A DNA stretch of 6,241 nt, from NCBI GenBank assembly GCA_046541515.1, contig JBKHDD010000238.1, forward strand, positions 1-6,241, given 5' to 3'. A model generated the notes under the pieces. The model had not been told where the DNA came from and did no database searches. It saw nothing but the letters and a program-made list of their open reading frames with translations. Below are positions 1 through 5,209 of this stretch, piece by piece. The stretch comes from CAYFVR01 sp046541515 (lineage in GTDB: Bacteria; Desulfobacterota; Desulfobacteria; Desulfobacterales; Desulfococcaceae). A program made the position numbers and the translations under genes. Position 1 is the stretch's first letter. Every line of letters starts with the position of its first letter.

Positions 1-93
1 GATTTGGACGATTTGAAATTATTGAAAGCAACCCGAGGTGAAGAAACGATCCCGTTCGACGAATTTTTGAAAAATGAAAATATCGATACGTAA
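1..93 (+). CDS. Antitoxin, C-terminal fragment (RelB/Phd-like), 5' end outside the window
   Basis: Reading from base 1 gives 30 codons ending in TAA. The peptide ends with an acidic segment of the form GEETIPFDEFLKN, typical of the toxin-wrapping tail of small antitoxins paired with RelE toxins. The DNA-binding N-terminus is off the left edge, so RelB-like and Phd/YefM-like cannot be separated. Its last 20 bases overlap the start of the downstream toxin gene, the usual translationally coupled antitoxin-toxin arrangement. Known for such families: the antitoxin neutralises the toxin and represses the operon. The call rests mainly on context and on the shape of the tail. Confidence 0.72.
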   Translation, partial: DLDDLKLLKATRGEETIPFDEFLKNENIDT

Positions 94-319
94 AAGTGCG
101 ATCCGAGATTTTAAGAAGATCGGAAAACACGACAAGGAGAGAATTTATGCAAAAATATTGGCGTTGAAATATTTCCCAAAGGTTCAAAATGTCAAGAAAT
201 TGACCAATTTCGAGCCCGCATATCGTCTCAGAGTCGGCAGTTATCGAGTTCTGTTCGACATTACGGAAGATTCCATCGAAATCGGCCGGGTTTTGCACAG
301 AAAAGAAAGCTACAAATGA
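74..319 (+). CDS. RelE/ParE-superfamily toxin (type II TA, probable mRNA interferase)
   Basis: This 81-residue protein has the size and layout of RelE toxins: a basic N-terminal strand (MKISIRKSAIRDFKKI), a helical hairpin, then the core block YRLRVGSYRVLFDI at residues 50-63 and the C-terminal VLHRKESYK at residues 73-81. Arg51, Arg53, Arg58, His75, Arg76 and Tyr80 are candidates for the basic/aromatic residues that RelE enzymes use to bind and cleave mRNA in the ribosomal A site. The ATG lies inside the antitoxin gene (20-bp overlap), so translation is probably coupled. No frame damage is seen. A gyrase-type ParE activity cannot be excluded from sequence, but the YRLRVGxYRV wording is more RelE-like. 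Confidence 0.88.
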   Translation: MKISIRKSAIRDFKKIGKHDKERIYAKILALKYFPKVQNVKKLTNFEPAYRLRVGSYRVLFDITEDSIEIGRVLHRKESYK

Positions 320-365
320 GCGGAACATATAACCAAAACCAACGCCAACCATTCGCCTCCCCTCC

Positions 366-401
366 ATTCGTTTCACTACGAATTGGGAAAAAGACTTTCC
401 C
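366..401. repeat. Two adjacent short inverted repeats after the relE-type toxin gene
   Basis: ATTCGT (366-371) and ACGAAT (378-383) form a perfect 6-bp inverted repeat with a 6-base centre. Immediately next to it GGGAAA (385-390) and TTTCCC (396-401) form a second one with a 5-base centre. Neither is followed by a T-tract, so they are not convincing intrinsic terminators. They could be protein-binding sites or weak transcript-end structures. The rest of 320-480 holds no gene that I can support. Confidence 0.3.
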
Positions 402-480
402 GCAGATTGGCCGTTCGGACAAATTAAAACCGGCCCACCCGATCGTAGGAGCATGACCATTTTCCGCGACGAGCGCTCCC

Positions 481-531
481 ATTGATTTGCAAACCAATAC
501 CGGAAATGTTACCATTCATCCTTGTTCGAAC
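481..531 (+). promoter_or_regulatory. Probable promoter and operator of the mazEF-like module
   Basis: ATTGATTTGCAAACCAAT (481-498) is an 18-bp palindrome with one mismatched pair. It contains TTGCAA (487-492), usable as a -35 element, and 17 bp further lies TACCAT (510-515) as a possible -10; each matches the sigma-70 consensus at four of six bases. GTTCGAAC (524-531), a perfect 8-bp palindrome, sits at the predicted start point. Ribbon-helix-helix antitoxins usually autorepress by binding palindromes over their own promoter, so the placement is sensible for the antitoxin gene at 587. The elements are seen; their function is inferred. Confidence 0.38.
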
Positions 532-586
532 GAAAGCTCCATCCATTTTTGCCCCAAAAACCATTAGAGAATTTCGAGAATCTGCC

Positions 587-832
587 ATGAAAACCGAGAT
601 CACACTGCCAGACGATTTGTTCCGAAAAGCGGAACAACATGCCAAAGCCCACGGCATTTCCCGGGACAAACTGATTCAAACCGCCATCTGCGAGTTTGTG
701 TCGAAAAAGCCAAAATATAGGAAAGAAGACATTACCCAAAAATTAAACGAATTGTGCGACAAGACCGATTATGTCCTCTCTCCGATCATCCAGTCCGCAG
801 CTAAACGGACGTTGATTGACTCCGAATGGTAA
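587..832 (+). CDS. MazE-like ribbon-helix-helix antitoxin
   Basis: The 81-residue protein begins with a canonical ribbon-helix-helix: strand MKTEITLP (residues 1-8), helix A DDLFRKAEQHAKAHG, then SRDKLIQTAICEFV as helix B. The C-terminal half (about residues 46-81) is polar and ends in DSEW, like the toxin-binding tails of MazE-type antitoxins. The frame is open back to 482, but the added residues look non-native and the RHH strand must sit at the N-terminus, so the ATG at 587 is chosen; its ribosome binding site is weak. The stop overlaps the mazF start by 7 bp. It should bind DNA, autorepress, and neutralise MazF. Because mazF is interrupted, this may now be an orphan antitoxin. Confidence 0.85.
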   Translation: MKTEITLPDDLFRKAEQHAKAHGISRDKLIQTAICEFVSKKPKYRKEDITQKLNELCDKTDYVLSPIIQSAAKRTLIDSEW

Positions 833-1176
833 TCCTCGAAAGAGGAGATATCTGGTGGGCGGATCTTGGCGACCCGATGGGATCCGAACCATCCTTGCGG
901 CGGCCCGTTTTGATTGTATAGGACAACGCGTTTAACCGCAGCCGAATTTCAACGGTCATTATCCTCAGCATTACCAGCAACCTCAAGATTGCCGATTCAC
1001 CCGGTAATGTTTTTCTCCCAAAAAACGAAACCGGCCTTCCAAAAGAATCTGTCGTCAACGTCACACAAATTGCCACCGTAGATAAAAGCTGGCTGGATCA
1101 AAAGGCGGGTCGCTTGTCTCTCGAACTTATGGAAGAAGTTGATTTCGGCCTCGGGATGATTCTCGGGTTGGATTGA
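826..1176 (+). pseudogene. MazF/PemK-type endoribonuclease toxin with an in-frame TAG at codon 32
   Basis: From ATG 826 the frame reads RGDIWWADLGDP, then RRPVLIV, then TAG (919-921), then DNAFNRS and continues without another stop to TGA at 1174. The full frame is 116 codons plus stop, normal MazF length. Family landmarks are present on both sides: the RGD-IWW strand, RRPV with the catalytic-type Arg, ITSNL (Thr50), GNVFLP, TGLPKESVVNVTQI and the terminal helix. The family motif is IVQxDAFNRS, so TAG replaces a conserved Gln: a single CAG to TAG transition. As written, only 31 residues would be made, and there is no nearby in-frame ATG for restart. Alternatives are amber suppression, TAG reassignment to an amino acid, or a sequencing error. 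It overlaps the antitoxin gene by 7 bp, so coupling is preserved. Confidence 0.86.
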
Positions 1177-1240
1177 ACCATTTGAAATTCAAAGCAAAAG
1201 AATTATCATTCATTCCAAACCGTTAGCACCTCTTCATGAT

Positions 1241-2305
1241 TCACCCGCCTTTTTTTTGAGCGGATTCTTGTTCCAGCAACCGCTTCTTCCGCTCCACCCC
1301 CCACCGATACCCGCCCGCCTCTCCATTCTTTCGCACCACTCTGTGGCAGGGGATCGCCACCGCGACGGGATTTGAGGCGCAGGCTCGGGCCACTGCGCGC
1401 ACGGCGTCAGGCTGGCCAATCCGTTCCGCGATTTCGGAATAGGTAGCCGTCCGGCCTGGAGGGATTCCCCGGAGGGCGGTCCAGACCTTGCGTTGAAACA
1501 CCGTCCCCTGGATATCCAGCGGCAAATCCGGATTTCCCTCGCCGGGCTTTTCCACCAGGGCGATCACGGCCCGCACCAACCGCCCGAACGTTTCGTCCGG
1601 CGACGAAAAGCGTGCCCCGGCGAACCGTTCCCGCAGCTCCCGTTCCAATTCCCCCGGATCGTCGCCAAGGGAAATGGCGCAGATTCCCGTTTCCGTGGCC
1701 GCCACCAACACCCATCCCAGAACGCATTCCGCCGCGGCGGATTGAATGGACATGCCTTTGCCCTTACGGCGATACACGGCGGGCGTCATCCCGAGGTTTT
1801 CCGTCGCGGTTTCGTAAAACCGGCTGCTGGAGGAAAAGCCCGCCTGGTACATCGCCTCCGTCACCGTTCCGCCGTTTTCCAGCTCCGCCCGGGTCCGCTC
1901 CCATCGCTTGATCACCGCGAACTCGCGCGGCGTCACGCCGACAATCCGCTTGAACAGCCGATGAAAATGGAACGGGCTCATCCCCACATGATCCGCGATT
2001 TCTTGGAGCGCGGGCGGGTCCTCGGCGGCGGCGATCATCTCGCAGGCCCGCAGCGCCGCGCGAGTGTTTCGGTCCTCGTTTTCCGATTGGCGCGGAAAAC
2101 ATTTTTTGCACGGACGATGGCCCGCCACCTCCGCCGCCTCCCAGGCGTCGAAAAAACGGACATTCTCCGGTTTCGGCTTTCGGGAGGAACAGCTCGGCCG
2201 GCAGTAAATCCCGGTGGTCAACACGCCGTACCAGAAAACCCCGTCGGCGCGGGCATCCCGGGCAACGACCGCCCTCCATCGGGCGGGCTCTTCGGAAAAA
2301 TCCAT
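1241..2305 (-). CDS. ada: Bifunctional transcriptional activator / O6-alkylguanine-DNA alkyltransferase Ada
   Basis: This 354-residue protein has the same length and domain order as E. coli Ada. Residues 1-75 are the Zn-binding phosphotriester-repair domain with Cys35, Cys39, Cys66 and Cys69 (GIYCRPSC and RPCKKC); Cys35 corresponds to the acceptor that turns Ada into an activator. Residues ~85-182 form an AraC-type helix-turn-helix (EIADHVGMSPFHFHRLFKR and GFSSSSRFY). Residues ~195-348 are the methyltransferase, with IPCHRVV and acceptor Cys320. It removes O6-methylguanine, O4-methylthymine and methylphosphotriester lesions stoichiometrically and activates the adaptive response. The start at 2305 is supported by AGGAGG (2318-2313) seven bases upstream. 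It is monocistronic here, and mazF converges on it. An Ada-box-like site lies upstream, suggesting autoregulation. Confidence 0.96.
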   Translation of the reverse strand: MDFSEEPARWRAVVARDARADGVFWYGVLTTGIYCRPSCSSRKPKPENVRFFDAWEAAEVAGHRPCKKCFPRQSENEDRNTRAALRACEMIAAAEDPPALQEIADHVGMSPFHFHRLFKRIVGVTPREFAVIKRWERTRAELENGGTVTEAMYQAGFSSSSRFYETATENLGMTPAVYRRKGKGMSIQSAAAECVLGWVLVAATETGICAISLGDDPGELERELRERFAGARFSSPDETFGRLVRAVIALVEKPGEGNPDLPLDIQGTVFQRKVWTALRGIPPGRTATYSEIAERIGQPDAVRAVARACASNPVAVAIPCHRVVRKNGEAGGYRWGVERKKRLLEQESAQKKGG

Positions 2306-2338
2306 TCGGTTCCCTCCTCAATCCGCTGCTTCCCCCGA

Positions 2339-2388
2339 AGAATAAGGCCCGGCCCCCGTTCCGGCTATCCGATTCTTGCGGACCAATT
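2339..2388 (-). promoter_or_regulatory. Ada box and weak promoter of ada
   Basis: On the - strand, AATTGGTCCGCAA (2388-2376) fits the AAT-N6-GCAA pattern of the Ada-binding site known from the E. coli ada promoter. It is followed nine bases later by TAGCCG (2367-2362), a poor -35, then after 17 bp by TATTCT (2344-2339) as the -10. A poor -35 just downstream of an activator site is what an Ada-dependent promoter would show. The box is seen and its match is to a short motif, so chance occurrence is possible; its location directly upstream of ada is what makes it credible. Confidence 0.5.
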
Positions 2389-2592
2389 TACAATTCCACG
2401 ATTTCACGCTAAAAGCGTGTTTGGAAAGTCCCCTGGATTGGCAATGCCTTCAGAACGTCGCGGGGATGCCGCCAATTCAATTTTACCAATCATTTCATTA
2501 TTTTGTGATTCCATTGAGGGTGTTTGAAAAATGCGCCCTCCAAGACACGGGCCAGCCGTTGGACCGTTTCAAATCCCATGACCGGAGACCCC
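2389..2592. other. Intergenic region between ada and the GNAT gene: hairpin and repeated motif, no gene
   Basis: This stretch is lower in GC than the flanking genes. CACGCT-AAA-AGCGTG (2405-2419) is a perfect hairpin. AGCGTGTTTGGAAA (2414-2427) is nearly repeated as AGGGTGTTTGAAAA (2517-2530), about 100 bp apart, so the segment could be a piece of a dispersed repeat. TTCAAT (2476-2481) and TATTTT (2499-2504), 17 bp apart, are a possible but poor promoter for the GNAT-cobD pair. A frame is open through here in phase with cobD, but its residues resemble no protein that I recognise. Confidence 0.4.
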
Positions 2593-3120
2593 ATGCCCGC
2601 AACGGAAATCCGCCCCGCGACCCCGGAGGACGTTCCGCTGATCCTCGCCTTCATCCGGGAGCTGGCCGAGTACGAACATCTTTCCCACGAAGTGGCGGCC
2701 ACCGAGGACCGGCTCCGCGCCACCCTGTTCGGCGACCGCCCCGTGGCCGAAGTCATTCTGGCCGAATCGGGCGGCTCCCCCGTCGGATTTTCCCTTTTCT
2801 TCCACAACTACTCCACCTTTCTGGCCCGGCCCGGCATTTACGTGGAAGACATTTTCGTCCGCCCGGCGTTCCGGAACCAGGGCCTCGGCCGAAAAATCCT
2901 GACCCACATTTGCGTGCTGGCGAGAGAGCGTGGATGCGGCCGGGTGGAGTGGTCGGTGTTGGACTGGAACGCCCCGGCCATCGCCTTCTACGAAAACCTC
3001 GGCGCGGTCCGGATGGCCGACTGGCGGTTCTTCCGGCTCGCCGGTTCGGCCCTGGAGAAAATGGCCGCCCAGAAGGGAACCTTGTACGCCACCCCCCCCA
3101 ACCCGAAAGGCCGATCATGA
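2593..3120 (+). CDS. GNAT-family N-acetyltransferase, SSAT (diamine acetyltransferase)-like
   Basis: A 175-residue protein with the GNAT fold laid out as in spermidine/spermine N1-acetyltransferase: IRPATPEDVPLILAFIRELAEYE (residues 6-28) as strand 1 and helix 1, IYVEDIFVRPAFRNQGLGRKIL (82-103) carrying the acetyl-CoA pyrophosphate loop R94-NQGLG-R100, then WNAPAIAFYENLGA (125-138) with Tyr133 in the position of the usual general acid, and a C-terminal FRLAGSALEKMA. It transfers acetyl from acetyl-CoA to an amine; whether that is a polyamine, an amino acid or an antibiotic cannot be told. ATGs at 2524 and 2578 are in frame upstream, but 2593 is preferred because GGAGA lies at 2584-2588 and the protein then starts directly at strand 1. 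Its stop overlaps the cobD start as ATGA, so the two are cotranslated. Confidence 0.88.
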   Translation: MPATEIRPATPEDVPLILAFIRELAEYEHLSHEVAATEDRLRATLFGDRPVAEVILAESGGSPVGFSLFFHNYSTFLARPGIYVEDIFVRPAFRNQGLGRKILTHICVLARERGCGRVEWSVLDWNAPAIAFYENLGAVRMADWRFFRLAGSALEKMAAQKGTLYATPPNPKGRS

Positions 3121-4070
3121 CGCCCGTCGCCCTGCCCCTTGCCTTTGTCCTGGACCTGCTTATCGGCGATCCCGATTTCCGCCATCATCCCATTCGATAC
3201 ATGGGCCGCGCCATCGAAGGGCTGGAGCCTCGTTTCCGCCGGTTGCCGGTTTCCCCGATGGTCGCCGGCGGCCTCATGGCCGGGCTGCTGATCGCCTGGA
3301 CCTGGGCGGTGGTCGTCCTTCTGCTGGCGCTGGCGGAGGTCGCCCATCCGTCCCTGGCCACCGCGCTGGAAGTCGTCCTGATCTACTTCGGCATTTCCTG
3401 CGGGGCGTTGCGGTGCGCGGCCCTGGCCGTCCTCCAGCCGCTCCGCCGGGCCAATCTGACGGAAGCCCGGGAAAAGCTGGCCATGATCGTGGGGCGGGAC
3501 GTTCGGAACCTCGACGAAACCGGCGCGGCCCGGGCCGCCGTGGAAACCGTGGCCGAAAACCTGGTGGACGGCGTGATCGCCCCCCTTTTCTTCGCGGCCA
3601 TCGGCGGCGCGCCGTTGCTCATGGCCTATAAAATGGTCAACACGCTGGATTCCATGATCGGATACAAAAACGATCAATACCGGGAATTCGGACGGATCGC
3701 CGCCAAAATCGACGACGCCGCCAACTTTATCCCGGCCCGCCTTTCCGTGGCGTTCATCGCGCTGGCCGCCCATATTTTGAACCGTCGGAAGGAAGAATCC
3801 CTGACCATCGCCCGCCGGGACGGCCGCCGGCACGCCAGCCCCAACGCGGGATACCCGGAAGCCGCCTTCGCCGGGGCGCTGGAGGTGCGGCTGGGCGGCC
3901 CCAACATCTACCACGGAAACCTGGTGGAAAAACCCTGGATCGGAGAAGAATTCGGCCCCGTCCGCCCGTCCCACATCCCCCGGGCCACGGACCTGATGGT
4001 CCTCTCCGCCGCGCTCTGGGTGGCGGCGCTGACGGGAATCGTCGCGGTGATTCCGCCGTTTTTCGGATGA
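3117..4070 (+). CDS. cobD: Adenosylcobinamide-phosphate synthase CobD/CbiB
   Basis: This 317-residue membrane protein carries the family blocks in order: LDLLIGDPDFRHHPIRYMGRAI (12-33), EAREKLAMIVGRDVRNLDE (116-134), AAVETVAENLVDGVIAPLFFA (140-160), YKMVNTLDSMIGYKNDQYREFGR (171-193), DDAANFIPARLS (199-210) and ASPNAGYPEAAFAGAL (240-255). Hydrophobic membrane segments lie near residues 50-72, 83-105, 151-170, 207-221 and at the C-terminal end. It joins adenosylcobyric acid to (R)-1-amino-2-propanol or its O-phosphate in late vitamin B12 synthesis. The ATG at 3117 overlaps the GNAT stop, with AAAGG at 3106-3110 as ribosome binding site; the open frame upstream of it is not part of the protein. 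No other cobalamin gene is in the window. cobD here means the CbiB family, not the Salmonella threonine-phosphate decarboxylase. Confidence 0.95.
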   Translation: MTPVALPLAFVLDLLIGDPDFRHHPIRYMGRAIEGLEPRFRRLPVSPMVAGGLMAGLLIAWTWAVVVLLLALAEVAHPSLATALEVVLIYFGISCGALRCAALAVLQPLRRANLTEAREKLAMIVGRDVRNLDETGAARAAVETVAENLVDGVIAPLFFAAIGGAPLLMAYKMVNTLDSMIGYKNDQYREFGRIAAKIDDAANFIPARLSVAFIALAAHILNRRKEESLTIARRDGRRHASPNAGYPEAAFAGALEVRLGGPNIYHGNLVEKPWIGEEFGPVRPSHIPRATDLMVLSAALWVAALTGIVAVIPPFFG

Positions 4071-4126
4071 AGACATTTTTGAAGGCGACAGAGTCCGGCG
4101 CGGCGGGCGGGCACGCGGCCTTGAAA

Positions 4127-4687
4127 TCAGAACGGAATATCGTCGTCGTCCTCCGGGCCGTCGCTGTTGGAGGGCGGGGGGTAGCCGCCGTTGGAATCGT
4201 TGCTCGATCCGGAATCCGGCGCGCCCCCGCTGGGTCCGGGATAGTCCGAACCGCCGCCTTCGTATCCGCCGCCGGATTTGGCGCCGCTGGTTCCGGCCTG
4301 CACGTAGTAATCCGGGTAGGAGTCGGCCGGAGGCCCGCCGCCGGAGCGGTCGCCCCGGGTGCCGAGCATTTGCATTTGCTGGGCGACGATCTCGGTCGTC
4401 CAGCGGCGATTGCCGTCCTTGTCCTCCCATTCCCGGGTCTGAATTTTACCCTCGATGTAGACCTGCTTGCCCTTGGTGAGATACTGGCCGCAAATCTCCG
4501 CCAGCCGGGCGAAGGCCACAATGCGGTGCCACTCGGTCCGTTCCCGTTTCTCGCCTGTGTTCTTGTCATTCCACTGGTCGGAGGTGGCCACGCTGAAATT
4601 CGCCACCGCGGTACCGTCCGTTGTATACCGCATTTCCGGGTCCCGCCCCAGATTGCCCACGATGATCGCCTTGTTCACGCCCGCCAT
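4127..4687 (-). CDS. ssb: Single-stranded DNA-binding protein SSB
   Basis: A 186-residue protein with one N-terminal OB fold (about residues 4-109): NKAIIVGNLGRDPEMRYT, AVANFSVATSDQW, EKRERTEWHRIVAFARLAEI and KGKQVYIEGKIQTREWED. A Gly/Ser/Pro-rich low-complexity linker runs from ~111 to 177, and the acidic tip EDDDDIPF ends the protein. The tip is the docking site for DNA replication, repair and recombination partners; the OB fold binds ssDNA as a tetramer. The start at 4687 is set by AGGAGG (4698-4693) five bases upstream and by the family N-terminus; the frame is open to 4987, but that extension is intergenic. It converges on cobD with 56 bp between the stops, where no clear terminator is visible. 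It has its own promoter at 4775-4803. Confidence 0.97.
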   Translation of the reverse strand: MAGVNKAIIVGNLGRDPEMRYTTDGTAVANFSVATSDQWNDKNTGEKRERTEWHRIVAFARLAEICGQYLTKGKQVYIEGKIQTREWEDKDGNRRWTTEIVAQQMQMLGTRGDRSGGGPPADSYPDYYVQAGTSGAKSGGGYEGGGSDYPGPSGGAPDSGSSNDSNGGYPPPSNSDGPEDDDDIPF

Positions 4688-4774
4688 ATCTTCCTCCTTC
4701 TGGAAAGAATCGGTTCCGTCGGTTAAAAAAAGCCCTGGGAGCGCCATGCTCAAAGGATTTTCCGCGAACGATCC

Positions 4775-4825
4775 TTCATAAAAGATCGTCGGATGGTTGT
4801 CAAATTTTCTTGGTTCCAAAATTTG
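4775..4825 (-). promoter_or_regulatory. ssb promoter with two overlapping inverted repeats
   Basis: On the - strand TTGACA (4803-4798) is a perfect -35, followed after 17 bp by TATGAA (4780-4775) as -10. The expected start near 4768 leaves a leader of about 80 bases. ACGATC (4768-4773) and GATCGT (4784-4789) form a perfect inverted repeat that brackets the -10. CAAATTTT (4801-4808) and AAAATTTG (4818-4825) form an 8-bp inverted repeat overlapping the -35; it is A/T-rich and could also serve as an UP element. A degenerate CGAAC-N4-CTTC at 4765-4777 resembles a LexA box of the GAAC-N4-GTTC type with one core mismatch. The promoter is well supported; the repressor sites are inferred. Confidence 0.68.
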
Positions 4826-4956
4826 GTGGGACGGCGAAATCCAAGTATTCCGGCAAATCTCGACGGCGGGGCGCCGCCCCTTTTCGGCCGGAAGCCAGAA
4901 GGGCCGATGGAAAGCCGCCGGGGGAATGGGGAAAATCGAAAATATTGAAGAATCCA
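4826..4956. other. Non-coding spacer between the ssb promoter and the upstream operon's terminator
   Basis: I see no gene here. Short GC-rich hairpins are present: GGGGC-GCC-GCCCC (4868-4880), followed on the + strand by TTTT, and CGGCC (4885-4889) with GGCCG (4902-4906). No transcript is known to run through it on the + strand, so the first is not called a terminator. Confidence 0.4.
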
Positions 4957-5003
4957 TATAAAAACGGACGATTGCCGCAGTTGGCAACCGCCCGTTTGGG
5001 CGG
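4957..5003 (-). terminator. Intrinsic terminator of the Cys-rich microprotein operon, with an overlapping alternative hairpin
   Basis: Read on the - strand, AAACGGGCGGTTGCC (4997-4983) pairs with GGCAATCGTCCGTTT (4976-4962) as a 15-bp stem containing two G.U pairs, with the 6-base loop AACTGC, and runs into TTTTTATA (4964-4957). On the + strand the same two positions would be A.C mismatches, so the stem works only on the - strand. It lies 24 bases after the stop of the gene at 5021. A second, perfect GC hairpin, CCGCCC-AAAC-GGGCGG (5003-4988), uses part of the same left arm and would be made first. Confidence 0.75.
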
Positions 5004-5020
5004 ATCGGTGAATATCGGGG

Positions 5021-5179
5021 TTATCCGTTGTCGGACCCCGAAGTGCAACGCTTGGCGCAGTGAATCAGCTCCTCGGGTTCATGCACCTCGCCGCCGCATC
5101 GGGGACGGGAAAACCTTCGAAATCCCTCGCTTTGCGGAAGCAGTTCTTTTCGGCAGGATGGACAGGTCAGAGAAGGCAT
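5021..5179 (-). CDS. Hypothetical 52-aa Cys-rich microprotein, probable zinc-binding
   Basis: The frame from ATG 5179 to TAA 5021 gives 52 residues. It starts with a zinc-knuckle, LTCPSC (Cys6, Cys9), followed by a basic stretch, PRCGGEVH (Cys28, His33) and a tail IHCAKRC (His40, Cys41, Cys45). The layout resembles a small zinc ribbon whose second knuckle should be CPxC: residue 25 is Arg (CGT), one transition from Cys (TGT). GGGGGA at 5190-5185 supports the start. It follows the 54-aa gene by 30 bases, so the two form one transcription unit ended by the hairpin at 4957-4997. I do not recognise a named family. Such proteins are often metal- or nucleic-acid-binding; that is inference. Confidence 0.6.
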   Translation of the reverse strand: MPSLTCPSCRKELLPQSEGFRRFSRPRCGGEVHEPEELIHCAKRCTSGSDNG

Positions 5180-5209
5180 GGCATTCCCCCATATCGACCA
5201 AACGGTCGT

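Noticed and set aside
482..586. Upstream extension of the MazE-like antitoxin frame
   Set aside because: It would place 35 unrelated residues before the ribbon-helix-helix strand and would cover the likely promoter.
1181..1193. TTTGAA-A-TTCAAA palindrome as terminator of mazF
   Set aside because: The single-base centre cannot form a hairpin loop and no T-tract follows.
1493..2527. Long + strand open frame (344 codons) antisense to ada
   Set aside because: It mirrors the high-GC codons of ada, is rich in Arg/Pro/Gly/His without domain structure, and ada itself has every expected motif.
2376..3116. N-terminal extension of the cobD frame, possibly a fusion protein
   Set aside because: The added residues overlap the GNAT gene in another frame and are Arg/Pro-rich; CobD begins normally at 3117 with a ribosome binding site.
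2988..4430. Long - strand open frame (480 codons) antisense to cobD and ssb
   Set aside because: A shadow of two confidently identified genes; its composition is Arg/Gly/Pro-rich with no recognisable domain.
4688..4987. N-terminal extension of SSB
   Set aside because: The family start MAGVNKAIIVG has an ideal ribosome binding site at 4698-4693, and the ssb promoter lies inside the extension.
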